Notes under the pieces: generated by a model | Told to the model about the DNA's origin: nothing | Database searches by the model: none | Seen by the model: the letters and a program-made list of their open reading frames with translations, nothing else | Assembly: GCF_016461825.1 (NCBI RefSeq) | Contig: NZ_JAEMNU010000011.1 | Location: 10,762 to 55,322, forward strand | DNA: 44,561 nt | Reading direction: 5' to 3' | Origin: Rugamonas violacea | Lineage (GTDB): Bacteria > Pseudomonadota > Gammaproteobacteria > Burkholderiales > Burkholderiaceae_D | In this document: positions 8,401 through 18,924 of the stretch, one piece after another | Layout of the letters: each line of letters opens with the position of its first letter | Position numbering within the stretch: position 1 is the first letter of the stretch | Made by a program: the position numbers and the translations under genes

Positions 8401-9248
8401 TGCCAGTCCAGCTGCGCTTGTTGTTCGCCTTGCCGCAGGCGGGCGGCCTGCTGGTGCCAGCGCAGATCTTGTTCCAGCGCGGCTTTGCGTTGGTCCAGCA
8501 GCGCCACGACCTGGTCGGCGGCGGCGCTGTCGGCTTCCAGTTCGGCGCGCGTCTCGGCGCTCAGCGGGCGCTGGTCGGCCAGGCGCGACAGCAGTCTTTG
8601 CAGGTCGGCCTGTTCCAGCTTGGCGCGCTCGAAGGCGCGCATCGAGATCTCGCTGTAGACGGTGCTGCCGGTGAGGGTTTCGAGCAGCTCGCCGCGCTCG
8701 TTGTCCTCGGCCTTGAGGAAGGTGGAGAATTCGTTCTGCGCCAGCAGCACGGCGCGGGTGAACTGTTCGAAGGACAGGCCGATGCGGCGTTCGATCTCGG
8801 CCTTGACCTCGGTCTTGGTGGCGCCGATCGGTTGCAGGCCGGGCAGCTGGTGCAGGGTCATCGCGGTCGGTTGCAGCGCGCCCTCGGCGCGGGTGCGCGA
8901 GCGGCGCACGCTCCAGCGGGCGCGGTAGCTGCTGCCGTCGTTGCCGATGAAGTCGACCTCGGCGTAGCCCTCGGCGGCGCCACGGCGCAGCAGCGCGCGG
9001 GTGTCCTGCGAGGAGATGGTGTCGCTGCCGACGTCGGGCAGCAGGCTGCGGCCGAGCGCCTTGAGCAGGCGCGGGGTGGCGTCGTACAGCGCCAGGCAGA
9101 GGGCGTCGAGCAGGGTGCTCTTGCCGGCGCCGGTGGGGCCGCTGATGGCGAACAGGCCGGACGAGGCGAGCGGCTCCTGTTCGAAGTCGACCTGGAACTC
9201 GCCGGCCAGCGAGGCCAGGTTTTTGCCGCCAATTTTTAAAATCTTCAT
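5472..9248 (-). CDS. sbcC: Exonuclease SbcCD subunit C
   Basis: The 1258-aa protein is the ATPase and coiled-coil subunit of the SbcCD (Mre11-Rad50 type) nuclease. That complex opens hairpins and processes blocked double-strand ends. The N-terminal Walker A is GPTGAGKSTLLDALCLALYD at about residues 38-57. Two very long Ala/Gln/Glu/Arg-rich coiled-coil arms flank the zinc-hook CPVCG near residue 612. The C-terminal signature is SGGESFLVSLALALGLA, followed by the Walker B segment LFIDEGFGSLD near residues 1185-1195. It is about 200 residues longer than E. coli SbcC (1048 aa), mostly in the coiled coils. It lies 28 bases after sbcD on the same strand, so the two are surely co-transcribed. Confidence 0.96.
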   Translation of the reverse strand: MKILKIGGKNLASLAGEFQVDFEQEPLASSGLFAISGPTGAGKSTLLDALCLALYDATPRLLKALGRSLLPDVGSDTISSQDTRALLRRGAAEGYAEVDFIGNDGSSYRARWSVRRSRTRAEGALQPTAMTLHQLPGLQPIGATKTEVKAEIERRIGLSFEQFTRAVLLAQNEFSTFLKAEDNERGELLETLTGSTVYSEISMRAFERAKLEQADLQRLLSRLADQRPLSAETRAELEADSAAADQVVALLDQRKAALEQDLRWHQQAARLRQGEQQAQLDWQAANEQLAAAAPRRLALERVDAIQPARPLAADIARLDADRQATEAALAANAGNIQQAREAQRQAGAALEQAAAQLLQAEQAQRDAAPLLDQAKALDARIEAMLPAHGAAAKASEQAGQADSRAKAALQAKQDQHQQLQSSQQAGADWLARHHHWQALAQSWPRWDVLFVQAGQAASQAEKLSKALARVQHSAKGHRDDEAGAAAKLAGAQERLHALEAQRQEALRALAAFPAEQLLGQRHALDQRRALLAGAERIWLELDTRQQRGRQIETQSAQLRQQRERADAALVLARQEHIGIMAAFGQAERSLKLAEAACAENVETLRAALEDDTPCPVCGALEHPYRHNDGAMQTMLGGFQAEVARCRQLAQTNIDQQADQRASAQASIEQLGALTAELRTLQEAIERHDQSWHSHPLLADAATTLPAEAERAAWFQTELAAATAGLQQLEQQERAMRQAAAQREQTQAACERAAAEHAQLLDVAAQARTALAQIDAEHKALDEQRIEVALQLGALLDDLDAAFSGNDLPSEGWKDDWKAGPARFHEARQTESRQWLAQRAAADERAAALATIDVELRALADALATAGAAASVARGTFQQAERDIQAAQQQRMALWDGREIHDIETALRGAIDAAKARLEAQHGASQQAAHAITRLDEAAAQASQRLAALAEQARLAAARLDDWLAAFQRRQPDDDDSRLDLAGLHALLACPEDALAAERQSLRALDSALANAAAVQRERQEQRAQHQHGAPHDTAQSGDTLIEAMTALAAERKERHDAATALQLGLAQDNARRQQAQAMLGAIEQQEAIERRWARMNELIGSADGKKFRNYAQQFTLDVLLGYANAHLRQLARRYQLERIANPAHPSLGLLVRDLDMGGEMRSVHSLSGGESFLVSLALALGLASLSSNRVRVESLFIDEGFGSLDAETLRIAMDALDGLQSMGRKVGVISHVQEMTERISTKIMVQPSAGGKSVVTVQ

Positions 9249-9276
9249 GCTGTGGTGTTCAATACGGTTGGGGTGT

Positions 9277-10665
<1,389 letters not shown>

Positions 10666-10763
10666 GGAGTGAGTGTGGAAACGGCCAGGAAGCGCTCAAT
10701 ATAGCGCAATATGGGTCGGCCCAGAGCGGGGCGGCATTGACGCAGGCCGAATGGCGGCGCCGT

Positions 10764-13424
10764 TCAAGCGGCGTTCGAGCGGGCGTCCGGCAGCGCCGGT
10801 CCGGCGCGGAAGGTGTTGCGGCCGGCCTGTTTGGCCTCGTACAGCAGCACGTCGGCGCGGTTGAGCAGTTCGGCCGGCGACAGCTCCTCGTCGCTGTAGA
10901 AGGTCAGGCCGATGCTGGCCGAGATCGACACGACGATGCCGTCCAGCTCGAACGGCGCCTGCATCGCCGTGACGATCTTGGCGGCCAGCGCCTCGGCGTC
11001 GTCGAGCCGGCTGATGCGCTCCATGATGATGGTGAACTCGTCGCCGCCGAGGCGGGCGATGGTGTCGCTGACCCGCATGGTGTGGGTCAGGCGCGCCGAG
11101 AAGGACTTCAGCAGGGCGTCGCCGACGCTGTGGCCGAAGGTGTCGTTGACCGGCTTGAAGCGGTCGATGTCCATGTACATCACCGCCATCAGGGCGGCGT
11201 TGTCGCGGCATTGGGCCATGCTGTCGTTGAGCTTTTGCAGGAAGCCGGCGCGGTTGGTCAGGCCGGTCAGGGCGTCGATCTGCGACAGTTTGAGCAGGCG
11301 CTGCTTCTCGCGCTTTTGCGCCGTGATGTCCTGGCGCATGACGTGGAAGCCGATGACGCGGCCGCCGTCCTCGTCGCGCTGCGGGATGTAGACCACCTCG
11401 AAGCAGCGTTCGTAGCCCAGGCTGTCGTCGTCCTCTTCGAAGGTCAGCGTCTCGCCGGCCAGCGTGCTGGCGATGAACGGCGCCAGGAAGGCGTAGCGTT
11501 GCTCGCCGACCGTTTGCAGCACGCTCTTGCCCAGCACCTGCAGCCCGCTGCGCGAGAACTCGCGCTCGTAGGCCAGGTTGTGGAAGCGGTAGACCTCGTC
11601 GTCGTCGAGGTAGGCGATCATCGCCGGCAGCGTGTCGGCGATGGTGCGCAGCCGCGCCTCGCTCTCGCGCAGCGCCATGACCGACTTGCGCACCACGGTG
11701 ATGTCGTCGACGGTGCCGACGTAGCCGTAGACCTTGTCGTCGATGCGCATGACGGCGATCTTGAACGAGACCCACACCACGGCGCCGTCCGGGTGCACCA
11801 CGCGCAGGGTGTCCTGGTAGGGCTGGTGGTCCCGGCTGAGCCGGCGCAGCGCCTGCTGCAACGGGGCGCGGTCGTTCGGATGCACCGCCGCCTGCCAGGC
11901 GTCGCCCATCGCCTGGGCGCGGGTCAGGCCGGTGATCGCCTCGAAGGTCAGGTTGACGTAGGTGCAGTTGCCGTTGGCGTCGGCGCGGATCAGGCCGAGC
12001 GGCGAGGCGTCGTTGACGGCGGCCAGTTCGGCCTGTTTCTTGCGCATCGCCAGCTCGGCCTCCATGCGCGCGGCGACGTCGCGCGTGGTGACGGCGACGC
12101 CGTCGTCGATGGCGACGATCTGGTGGTGCAGCCAGTGCGGGCCGCCGGGCAGGAAGCTGAGTTGGAACTCCTCCTCAAGCGCTTGGCCGGTGCGCAGCAC
12201 GGATAGGTATTTGTCGATGTAGCCCTCGCTGCGCAGCGCCGGCAGCACCTCGCACAGGCGCCGGCCGATCAGCGCGGCGCGCGGGAAGCCGATCAGCGCG
12301 GCGCCCCGCTCGTTGAGGTCGGCGAAGGTGAAGTCGACCACGTTGCCGCCGCGGCGGCCGCCCTGGCGGCAGGCCTTGAGCAGGAACACCGCGTCGAGGC
12401 TGGCGTCGGCCGCCGCGCGCAGCATGTGCTGCGCCTCGGTGGCGCGCAAGGTGGTGCGGCGCAGGCGCGCCGCCTGCTGCATCAGCAGGCCGACGAACAG
12501 CAGCACCAGCGCCGAGGCCACCAGCAGGGTGCCCAGATACATGCGGCGCTGCCGCTCGAAGCGCGCCAGCGCGCTTTGCGTGCTGATGCCGACCACCGCC
12601 ATCAGGCCGTAGCGCGGCAGCTCGCGGTAGCTGTAGATGCGCGCGATGTGGTCGAGCGGGCGCTTGGGTTGCAGCTCGTCGTTGGCCAGGCCGGCGGCGG
12701 CCGGGGCGCCGAAGTCGATGCTGTCGCTGATGACCAGCTGGGCGCCGACGCGGCCGGCGCTCAGGCCGCTGTCGCGCCCGAGCAGCACCACCGCGCCCTG
12801 CTCGTCGACGTTGAGGCGGTCGTAGTCCTCGACGAAGATGGCGGGGTCGATCATGATGACGAAGACGCCGGCGAAGCCGCCGTCGCGGTCGTTCAGGCGG
12901 CGCGACAGCTGCACCAGCCAGCGCTTGGTGCGCGGCTCGACCAGCGCGGTCGACACCTGGACGATGTCGTTCGGTTCGGCGGCGTGGTTGCGGAAGAAGG
13001 CCTGGCGGCCCAGCGCCGGGTCGAAGCTGCCGTTGCGGCTGTCGATCAGGCGGCCGCCGGCGTCGAACAGGGCCAGCGGCGGATCCAGCTTGCTCGGCAA
13101 CAGCGAGTCGAGCAGGCCGCCCTTGCGGCTGAATTCGGCCAGCCGCAGCGCGCCGCCGCTCTGCTCGAACTGCAGTTTGAACAGCTGGGTGGCGTGGTCG
13201 CTCTGGCGCAGCAGGTGTTCGGAGTGCTCGGCCAAGGTGCGCGCCAGCGCCTGCGCCCGCAGCACCGCCTCAAGGTGGGCGTTGTCGCGTTCCTGGCCGA
13301 TCTGGTAGGTCACCGCCGCCCACATCGAGGCCAGCAGCGCCAGGGCGAAGGCGGGCAGCAGCAGCGCCCGGTACAGGCGGCGCAGAGGGGTGTTAAGCGT
13401 GCTCAATTGGGCGTTGGCCGACAA
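10764..13424 (-). CDS. Membrane-bound PAS-GGDEF diguanylate cyclase
   Basis: The 886-aa protein is a predicted c-di-GMP synthase with a periplasmic sensor. Transmembrane helix 1 is at about residues 18-42 and helix 2 at about 295-320. The segment between them (about 250 residues) resembles a double-Cache/PDC sensor. Two or three PAS modules follow in the cytoplasm, including one with the FEAITGLTRAQ signature and one ending YGYVGTVDDITV. A linker precedes the GGDEF domain, which begins at SQIDALTGLTNRAGFL. The active-site motif is intact as GGDEF at residues 793-797. The product-inhibition I-site RxxD is present as RVSD, five residues upstream. No EAL domain is seen. The ligand is unknown. 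Confidence 0.92.
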   Translation of the reverse strand: MSANAQLSTLNTPLRRLYRALLLPAFALALLASMWAAVTYQIGQERDNAHLEAVLRAQALARTLAEHSEHLLRQSDHATQLFKLQFEQSGGALRLAEFSRKGGLLDSLLPSKLDPPLALFDAGGRLIDSRNGSFDPALGRQAFFRNHAAEPNDIVQVSTALVEPRTKRWLVQLSRRLNDRDGGFAGVFVIMIDPAIFVEDYDRLNVDEQGAVVLLGRDSGLSAGRVGAQLVISDSIDFGAPAAAGLANDELQPKRPLDHIARIYSYRELPRYGLMAVVGISTQSALARFERQRRMYLGTLLVASALVLLFVGLLMQQAARLRRTTLRATEAQHMLRAAADASLDAVFLLKACRQGGRRGGNVVDFTFADLNERGAALIGFPRAALIGRRLCEVLPALRSEGYIDKYLSVLRTGQALEEEFQLSFLPGGPHWLHHQIVAIDDGVAVTTRDVAARMEAELAMRKKQAELAAVNDASPLGLIRADANGNCTYVNLTFEAITGLTRAQAMGDAWQAAVHPNDRAPLQQALRRLSRDHQPYQDTLRVVHPDGAVVWVSFKIAVMRIDDKVYGYVGTVDDITVVRKSVMALRESEARLRTIADTLPAMIAYLDDDEVYRFHNLAYEREFSRSGLQVLGKSVLQTVGEQRYAFLAPFIASTLAGETLTFEEDDDSLGYERCFEVVYIPQRDEDGGRVIGFHVMRQDITAQKREKQRLLKLSQIDALTGLTNRAGFLQKLNDSMAQCRDNAALMAVMYMDIDRFKPVNDTFGHSVGDALLKSFSARLTHTMRVSDTIARLGGDEFTIIMERISRLDDAEALAAKIVTAMQAPFELDGIVVSISASIGLTFYSDEELSPAELLNRADVLLYEAKQAGRNTFRAGPALPDARSNAA

Positions 13425-13692
13425 GAGTCATGAAAGTGGTCTTTCCCCGGCGGGAACCGGTGTCTCGTGTTTTTCTTCATTCTGCCCGGAATTGCCGCGC
13501 TTGGGGGCTTGCCCTGCGAAAATATTCGCCCGCCGGGGCGGCGCCGTCCGGCGGCCCGGGGCGCCGGTGGCACAAAAAATACAGGAATTGCCGATTTCTC
13601 ATTAGAATAGACCTTGCGCGCCGGCGCCCGTCCGGCGGCCGTCGGCAGCGACGATAGAAGAGCACAAAAAAGACCACAAAAGGACTTGGGAT

Positions 13693-14931
13693 TTGACCGA
13701 ATTGACACTCAGCCTGGCCGCCGCCCGCGCGCTGCACCTGGCCGCGCAGGGGCTGCTGCAACCGCGCCGCCGCAAGGCCAGGCCGGACGACCTGCTGGCC
13801 GCCATCCGCCAGATGGGCGTGCTACAGATCGACACCATCCACGTCGTCGCGCGCAGCCCCTATCTGGTGTTGTGGAGCCGGCTGGGCGACTATCCGCAGG
13901 CCTGGTTGGAGCAGTTGCTGGAGGACGGCGCGCTGTTCGAGTACTGGGCCCACGAGGCCTGCTTCGTGCCGATCGAGGACTATGCGCTGTACCGCCCGCG
14001 CATGCTCGACCCGGCGGCGATGGGGTGGAAGTATTCGGCGAGCTGGATGCGCGAGCGCCGCGCCGAGGTCGACGCGGTGCTCGAACACATCCGCGCCAAC
14101 GGCCCGACCCGCTCGTCCGACTTCGAGCGCAGCGACGGCAAGGCCGGCGGCTGGTGGAGCTGGAAGCCGGAGAAGCGCTCGCTGGAGGTGCTGTTCACCA
14201 CCGGCGCGCTGATGATCGCGCGGCGCCACAACTTCCAGCGCGTCTACGACCTGGCCGAGCGCGTGCTGCCGGACTGGGACGACGGCCGCCTGCCGGCGCC
14301 CGAGGCGACCCGGCGCACGCTGTTGCTGAAGGCGGTCAAGGCGCTCGGCCTGGCCAAGGCCGGCTGGACCGCCGACTACTTCCGCAGCAAGGGCGCGCGA
14401 CCCGACCTGGACGCGCTGGTGGCCGAGGGCGCCCTGCTGCGCGCCCGCGTCGCCGGCTGGGACGAGCCGGTCTACATCCACCCGGAGCACGCCGACTTGG
14501 CGGCCGCCGCCGCCGCCGGCGCGTTGAACGCCAGCCTGACCACGATTTTGTCGCCGTTCGATCCGCTGGTGTGGGACCGCCGCCGCGCCCTCGAACTGTT
14601 CGACTTCGATTACCGGCTGGAGTGCTACACGCCGGCCGAGAAGCGCCGCCACGGCTACTTCTGCCTGCCGATCCTGCGCCGTGGCGCGCTGGTCGGCCGG
14701 GTCGACGCCAAGGCGCACCGGCGCGACGGCGTGTTCGAGCTGAAGGCGTTGCACATGGAACCTGGTGTGCGGTTGAGCGCGCGCCTGGTCGACGACATCG
14801 CCGCCGCGCTGCGCCGCTGCGCCGCCTGGCACGGCTGCGCGCAAGTGCGGCTGGAGCAGTGCGCGCCGGCGCAGTTCGCCGCGCCGCTGGCGGCCGCGCT
14901 GGCCGACGCCCCAGAGCGGGAGGCCGCATGA
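13693..14931 (+). CDS. YcaQ/AlkX-type DNA glycosylase (HTH_42 family)
   Basis: The 412-aa protein belongs to the winged-helix HTH_42 family that includes E. coli YcaQ, a glycosylase unhooking interstrand crosslinks and removing bulky N7 adducts. The family's catalytic Q-x-D is seen as Gln45-Ile-Asp47 in GVLQIDTIHVVARSPYLVLWSR, followed by LFEYWAHEACFVPIEDY. The C-terminal part (LSPFDPLVWDRRRALELFDFDYRLE) is also typical. The TTG start at 13693 is chosen because it follows AAAAGGA by about eight bases and begins at the conserved LSLAAARALHLAAQGL helix. It shares an ATGA overlap with the next gene, so translation is coupled. Confidence 0.85.
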   Translation: MTELTLSLAAARALHLAAQGLLQPRRRKARPDDLLAAIRQMGVLQIDTIHVVARSPYLVLWSRLGDYPQAWLEQLLEDGALFEYWAHEACFVPIEDYALYRPRMLDPAAMGWKYSASWMRERRAEVDAVLEHIRANGPTRSSDFERSDGKAGGWWSWKPEKRSLEVLFTTGALMIARRHNFQRVYDLAERVLPDWDDGRLPAPEATRRTLLLKAVKALGLAKAGWTADYFRSKGARPDLDALVAEGALLRARVAGWDEPVYIHPEHADLAAAAAAGALNASLTTILSPFDPLVWDRRRALELFDFDYRLECYTPAEKRRHGYFCLPILRRGALVGRVDAKAHRRDGVFELKALHMEPGVRLSARLVDDIAAALRRCAAWHGCAQVRLEQCAPAQFAAPLAAALADAPEREAA

Positions 14932-16043
14932 AGCAGCCGGCGAACTGGCACAAGGAGCCGCCAGCCGAGCCGCGTGGCGCGCTTGACACGGCGGCCGGAG
15001 GCGGCGGCGGCATCGGCATCGGCCGCGACGACCCATCCGGCGCCGCCGCGCCGGCCGCGCTGCCGGCCGCGCCGGCCGGCGTGATCGGCGCCGACGGCCT
15101 GCCGCGCTTCGGCCGTTACGCCGGCCAGGTCGACGGCTTCGACTGGCGCGCGCTGGCCGCGCCCTATGCGCGCGGCGCGTTGTGGCGGCGCTTCCACCAC
15201 AAGCGCTGGCACTACGTCGCGCTGGCCACCGAGCAGATCTTCTGCGCCGTCGCCATCGTCGATGTCGGCTGGACCAGCACCGCCTTCGCCTACGCCTTCG
15301 ACCGCGCAGACGGCGACATGCTGGCCAACTTCTCGCAGGACGGCCTGCCGGGCCGCTCGGCCAGCCTGGCCGGCCACGCCGGCGGCGCCAGCCGCTTCCG
15401 CACGCGCCGCAGCAGCATTTTGATCGACAGCGACGGCGCCGGCCGCCACCGGCTGGAACTGCGCTGCGACCACGTCGAGATCGACGCCGAGTTCGGCCCC
15501 GGCAGCTCGCCGCTGCTGCTGGCGGTCGGGCCGATCGCCAAGGGCTCGGTGCACGCCACGCAGAAGTCGTCCGGCATGCCGTTGACGGGCCAGGTGCGCA
15601 CCTGGCGCGACGACTACGACCTGGCCGGCGGCGTCGCCAGCTTCGACTATTCGAACGGCCTGCTGGCGCGCGAGACGGCTTGGCGCTGGGCCTCGGCGCA
15701 CAGCCTGGAGATGGGTTTCAACCTGCAAGCGGGCTACTTCGGCGACAACGAGAACGCGCTGTGGCTGGATGGCCGCATCTATCCGCTTGGACCGGCGCAT
15801 TTCCTGTACGATGTGTCGGACCCGTTGGCGCGTTGGCATATCTTCACCGAGGACGACCTGCTCGAACTGCACTTCACGCCGGACGGCGCGCGCCGCGAGG
15901 ACAAGAACCTGGTGGTGGCGGCCAGCCGCTACCTGCAGCCGATCGGCACCTTTACCGGCTGGGTCAGGAGCGGGCCGGAGCAGCCCAAGCGCATGGTCAA
16001 CCAACTGGTCGGGGTCACCGAGGACCATCACTCGCGCTGGTAA
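14928..16043 (+). CDS. DUF2804 domain protein
   Basis: The 371-aa protein belongs to the DUF2804 family: HHKRWHYVALATEQIFCAVAIVDVGWTSTAFAYAFDR near residues 85-120, a later NLQAGYFGDNENALWLDGR, and YDVSDPLARWHIFTEDDLLELHF near the C-terminus. The beta-rich pattern with repeated Trp/Gly and acidic residues resembles a lipocalin/carbohydrate-module-like fold, but no enzymatic activity is known to me. The first 60 residues are low complexity (Gly/Ala/Pro) and may be disordered. The start overlaps the glycosylase stop by four bases (ATGA). The reason for pairing with a DNA glycosylase is not evident. Confidence 0.8.
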   Translation: MKQPANWHKEPPAEPRGALDTAAGGGGGIGIGRDDPSGAAAPAALPAAPAGVIGADGLPRFGRYAGQVDGFDWRALAAPYARGALWRRFHHKRWHYVALATEQIFCAVAIVDVGWTSTAFAYAFDRADGDMLANFSQDGLPGRSASLAGHAGGASRFRTRRSSILIDSDGAGRHRLELRCDHVEIDAEFGPGSSPLLLAVGPIAKGSVHATQKSSGMPLTGQVRTWRDDYDLAGGVASFDYSNGLLARETAWRWASAHSLEMGFNLQAGYFGDNENALWLDGRIYPLGPAHFLYDVSDPLARWHIFTEDDLLELHFTPDGARREDKNLVVAASRYLQPIGTFTGWVRSGPEQPKRMVNQLVGVTEDHHSRW

Positions 16044-16155
16044 AAAACAACAGCGCGACGGCGGCAACGGCACACAGCCGCGCCGAGCGGCAGAACACGG
16101 CACACAAGGGCCGCGCGATAGGGATAATGCAGGCATACGCCAAGAGGCCAGGATT

Positions 16156-18795
16156 ATGAGCATTAGAAATCTCGACCGTCTGTTCAAACCCCGCTCGGTG
16201 GCCGTGATCGGCGCCTCCGAGCAGCCGCAGCGCATCGGTACGCGGGTGCTGGCCAACCTGGCCGGGGGCGGCTTCGACGGCGTCATCTGGCCGCTCAACC
16301 CCAAGTACGACATGCTGCACGGCCTGCGTTGCTATCCGAAGGTGGCGGCGCTGCCCGGCGCGCCCGAGCTGGCCATCCTGTGCACGCCGCCGGCCACCAT
16401 CCCCGGCCTGATCGCCGAGTTGGGCGCGCGCGGCTGCCGCGCCGCCATCGTCATGACCGCCGGCCTGGGTGAGCTCAAGGGCGGCGCCGGACGCAGCCTG
16501 CGCCAGGCCATGCTGGACGCCGCCAAACCCCATCTGCTACGCATCCTCGGCCCCGGCAGCGTCGGTTTGCTGGTGCCGGCGCTCGGCCTGAACGCCAGCT
16601 TCGCCCACATCGGCGCCAGTCCCGGCAAGCTGGCCTTCGTCTCGCAGTCCGGCGCGCTGGGCACGGCGGTGCTGGACTGGGCCAGCCTGCGCGGCATCGG
16701 CTTCTCCAAATTCGTCGCCATGGGCGAGGGCGCCGACATCGACTTCGGCGACCTGCTCGACTACCTGGCGGCCGACAGCGACACCGCCGCCATCCTGCTC
16801 TGCCTTGAACAGGTCAGCGGCGCGCGCAAGTTCATGTCGGCCGGCCGCCTGGCCGCGCGCGGCAAGCCGGTGATCGTGCTGAAGGTCGGCCGCGACCGCG
16901 AGGGCGATGCCGACGCGGTGTTCGACGCGGCGATCCGCCGCGCCGGCATGCTGCGGGTGCACTCCACCGAAGACCTGTTCGACGCCGTCGAGACCTTGGC
17001 GCGGGCGCGCGGCCAGCGCGGCGAGCGGCTGGCGGTGATGACCAACGGCGGCGGCCTGGGCCTGATCGCGGTCGACGCGCTGCTGGCCGGCGGCGCCCAA
17101 CTGGCGCCGCTGTCGGCCGCCACCGTCGAGCGGCTCAAGCAGATGGCCGCGCCGGCCGCCAATCCGCTCGACCTGCTGGCCGACGCGCCGGTCGAGCGCT
17201 ACGCCGGCGCCGTCGAGGCGCTGCTGCGGGAGCCGCAGGCCGACGCGCTGCTGTTCCTGCACGCGCCGACCGCCATGGTGCCCAGCCTGCGCATCGCCGA
17301 GGCGGTGGCGCCGTTGCTGCGCGAGGCCGGCAAGAACGTGCTGTCGTGCTGGCTGGGCGGCGCCGCCGTGGGCGCGGCGCGCCAGTTGTTCGCCGATGCC
17401 GGCCTGCCGACCTACGACACGCCGGAGAAGGCGGTGCACGGCTTTCTGCAGATCGCCCAGTACCGCCGCAACCAGGAGCTGCTGATCGAGGTGCCGGCGC
17501 AACTGCCGGCGGCGCCGGAGCGGGCCGCCGCGCGCGCCGTGGTGGCCGCCGCGCTGGCCGCCGGCCACCATCAATTGAGCGAGATGGACAGCCAGGCGGT
17601 GCTGGCCGCCTACGGCATTGCGCTGGCGCCGATCCGCGTCGCGGCCGACGTCGAGGGAGCGCTGGCGGCGGCCGCCGCGATCGGCTACCCGGTGGCGCTG
17701 AAGGCCAGCGCGGCGCAGCTGGGCCGCCGCGCCGACGTCGGCGGCGTGGTGCTCGACCTGGAGGACGCCGACATGCTGCGCGCCGCCGCCGGCGCCATGC
17801 GCGACCGCCTCAAGCGGCTGCGTCCCGACCTGGCCGGCACCGGCTTCGTGGTGCAGCGGATGGTGCGCCGGCCGGAGGCGCAGGAGCTGGCCATCGGCGT
17901 CCACAACGACGCCGTGTTCGGCCCGGTGATCGTGTTCGGCCAGGGCGGCATCGGCGCCGAGGTGGCGGCCGACCGCGCCGTCGGCCTGCCGCCGCTGAAC
18001 ATGGTGCTGGCGCGCGACATGGTCGGCCGCACCCGCGTCGCCCGCCTGTTGGGCGGCATCGGCCAGCGCGCGCCGGCCGACTTCGAGGCCATCGGCCGCA
18101 CCCTGGTGCAGGTGGCCGAGCTGGTGGCCGACCTGGCCGAACTGGCCGAGTTGCAGATCAACCCGCTGCTGGCCGACGCCGACGGCGTGCTGGCGCTGGA
18201 CGCCCACATCCGCCTGGCGCCGCCGCGCGCCGCCTGCGCCATGGCGATCCGGCCCTATCCGCAGGAACTGGAGCAGGAGGTGGCCTGGCAGGGCGGCGCC
18301 ATTTTGCTGCGGCCGATCCGGCCGGAGGACGCGCCGCAGCATCTGGTCTTCTTCAACGCGCTCGATCCGGACGACGTGCGGCTGCGCTTCTTTTCGGCGA
18401 TGCGCGAGCTGCCGCCGGCCCAGCTGGCGCGGCTGACGCAGATCGACTACGACCGCGCCATGGCCTTCATCGCCACCCGCGCCGGCGCCGACGGCCTGCC
18501 CGAGACGCTGGGCGTGGTGCGCGCGGTGGCCGACCCGGACAATTTCAGCGCCGAGTTCGCCATCGTGGTGCGCTCCGATTTGAAGGGCAAGGGCCTGGGC
18601 CTGGTGTTGTTCCAGAAACTGGTGGATTATTTCCGTAGTCGTGGCACGGCCGAACTGAGCGGCGAGGCCTTGTCCGAAAACGGTGGCGTGCAACACCTGG
18701 TGCGCCGCTTCGGCGGCGAGGTGTTGCCGCGCGAGGAGGCGGGGACGGTCGGTTTGCGCCTCGCTCTGCAGGGAACACGGCCGCGCTTGTCCTAA
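16156..18795 (+). CDS. Pat-type protein lysine acetyltransferase (ACD-like domain + GNAT)
   Basis: The 879-aa protein has the domain order of Salmonella Pat/E. coli PatZ, which acetylates and so inactivates acetyl-CoA synthetase. An N-terminal CoA-binding Rossmann domain runs from SVAVIGASEQPQRIG. Two succinyl-CoA-synthetase-like domains follow (SQSGALGTAVLDWA near residue 162). An ATP-grasp domain covers about 485-700. A C-terminal GNAT domain has the acetyl-CoA loop DLKGKGLGLVLFQKLVDYF near 810-830. The loop that holds the catalytic His in ADP-forming acetate-CoA ligases is missing: VGRDREGDADAVFDAAIRRAG goes directly across it. This favours an acetyltransferase rather than a ligase. The ATG at 16156 follows CCAGGA. 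Confidence 0.88.
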   Translation: MSIRNLDRLFKPRSVAVIGASEQPQRIGTRVLANLAGGGFDGVIWPLNPKYDMLHGLRCYPKVAALPGAPELAILCTPPATIPGLIAELGARGCRAAIVMTAGLGELKGGAGRSLRQAMLDAAKPHLLRILGPGSVGLLVPALGLNASFAHIGASPGKLAFVSQSGALGTAVLDWASLRGIGFSKFVAMGEGADIDFGDLLDYLAADSDTAAILLCLEQVSGARKFMSAGRLAARGKPVIVLKVGRDREGDADAVFDAAIRRAGMLRVHSTEDLFDAVETLARARGQRGERLAVMTNGGGLGLIAVDALLAGGAQLAPLSAATVERLKQMAAPAANPLDLLADAPVERYAGAVEALLREPQADALLFLHAPTAMVPSLRIAEAVAPLLREAGKNVLSCWLGGAAVGAARQLFADAGLPTYDTPEKAVHGFLQIAQYRRNQELLIEVPAQLPAAPERAAARAVVAAALAAGHHQLSEMDSQAVLAAYGIALAPIRVAADVEGALAAAAAIGYPVALKASAAQLGRRADVGGVVLDLEDADMLRAAAGAMRDRLKRLRPDLAGTGFVVQRMVRRPEAQELAIGVHNDAVFGPVIVFGQGGIGAEVAADRAVGLPPLNMVLARDMVGRTRVARLLGGIGQRAPADFEAIGRTLVQVAELVADLAELAELQINPLLADADGVLALDAHIRLAPPRAACAMAIRPYPQELEQEVAWQGGAILLRPIRPEDAPQHLVFFNALDPDDVRLRFFSAMRELPPAQLARLTQIDYDRAMAFIATRAGADGLPETLGVVRAVADPDNFSAEFAIVVRSDLKGKGLGLVLFQKLVDYFRSRGTAELSGEALSENGGVQHLVRRFGGEVLPREEAGTVGLRLALQGTRPRLS

Positions 18796-18924
18796 GTCAA
18801 AGCGGCTTTGTCGGGTTTATTTACACTTTTACTTCCGCGCTGTCCGTCAGGTGTCACAAACTTGCTGGCCAGACATACTTTCGTTGACGTCCCGCTCAGA
18901 CGCCACGTTTTCCTGGGAGTCAGA

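Noticed and set aside
5472..9248. Long open frames antisense to sbcC and other GC-rich genes
   Set aside because: They are the mirror of GC-rich third codon positions, composed of Gly/Ala/Val/Arg or Ser/Ala/Cys runs with no domain, and the sense strand carries a clear conserved gene.
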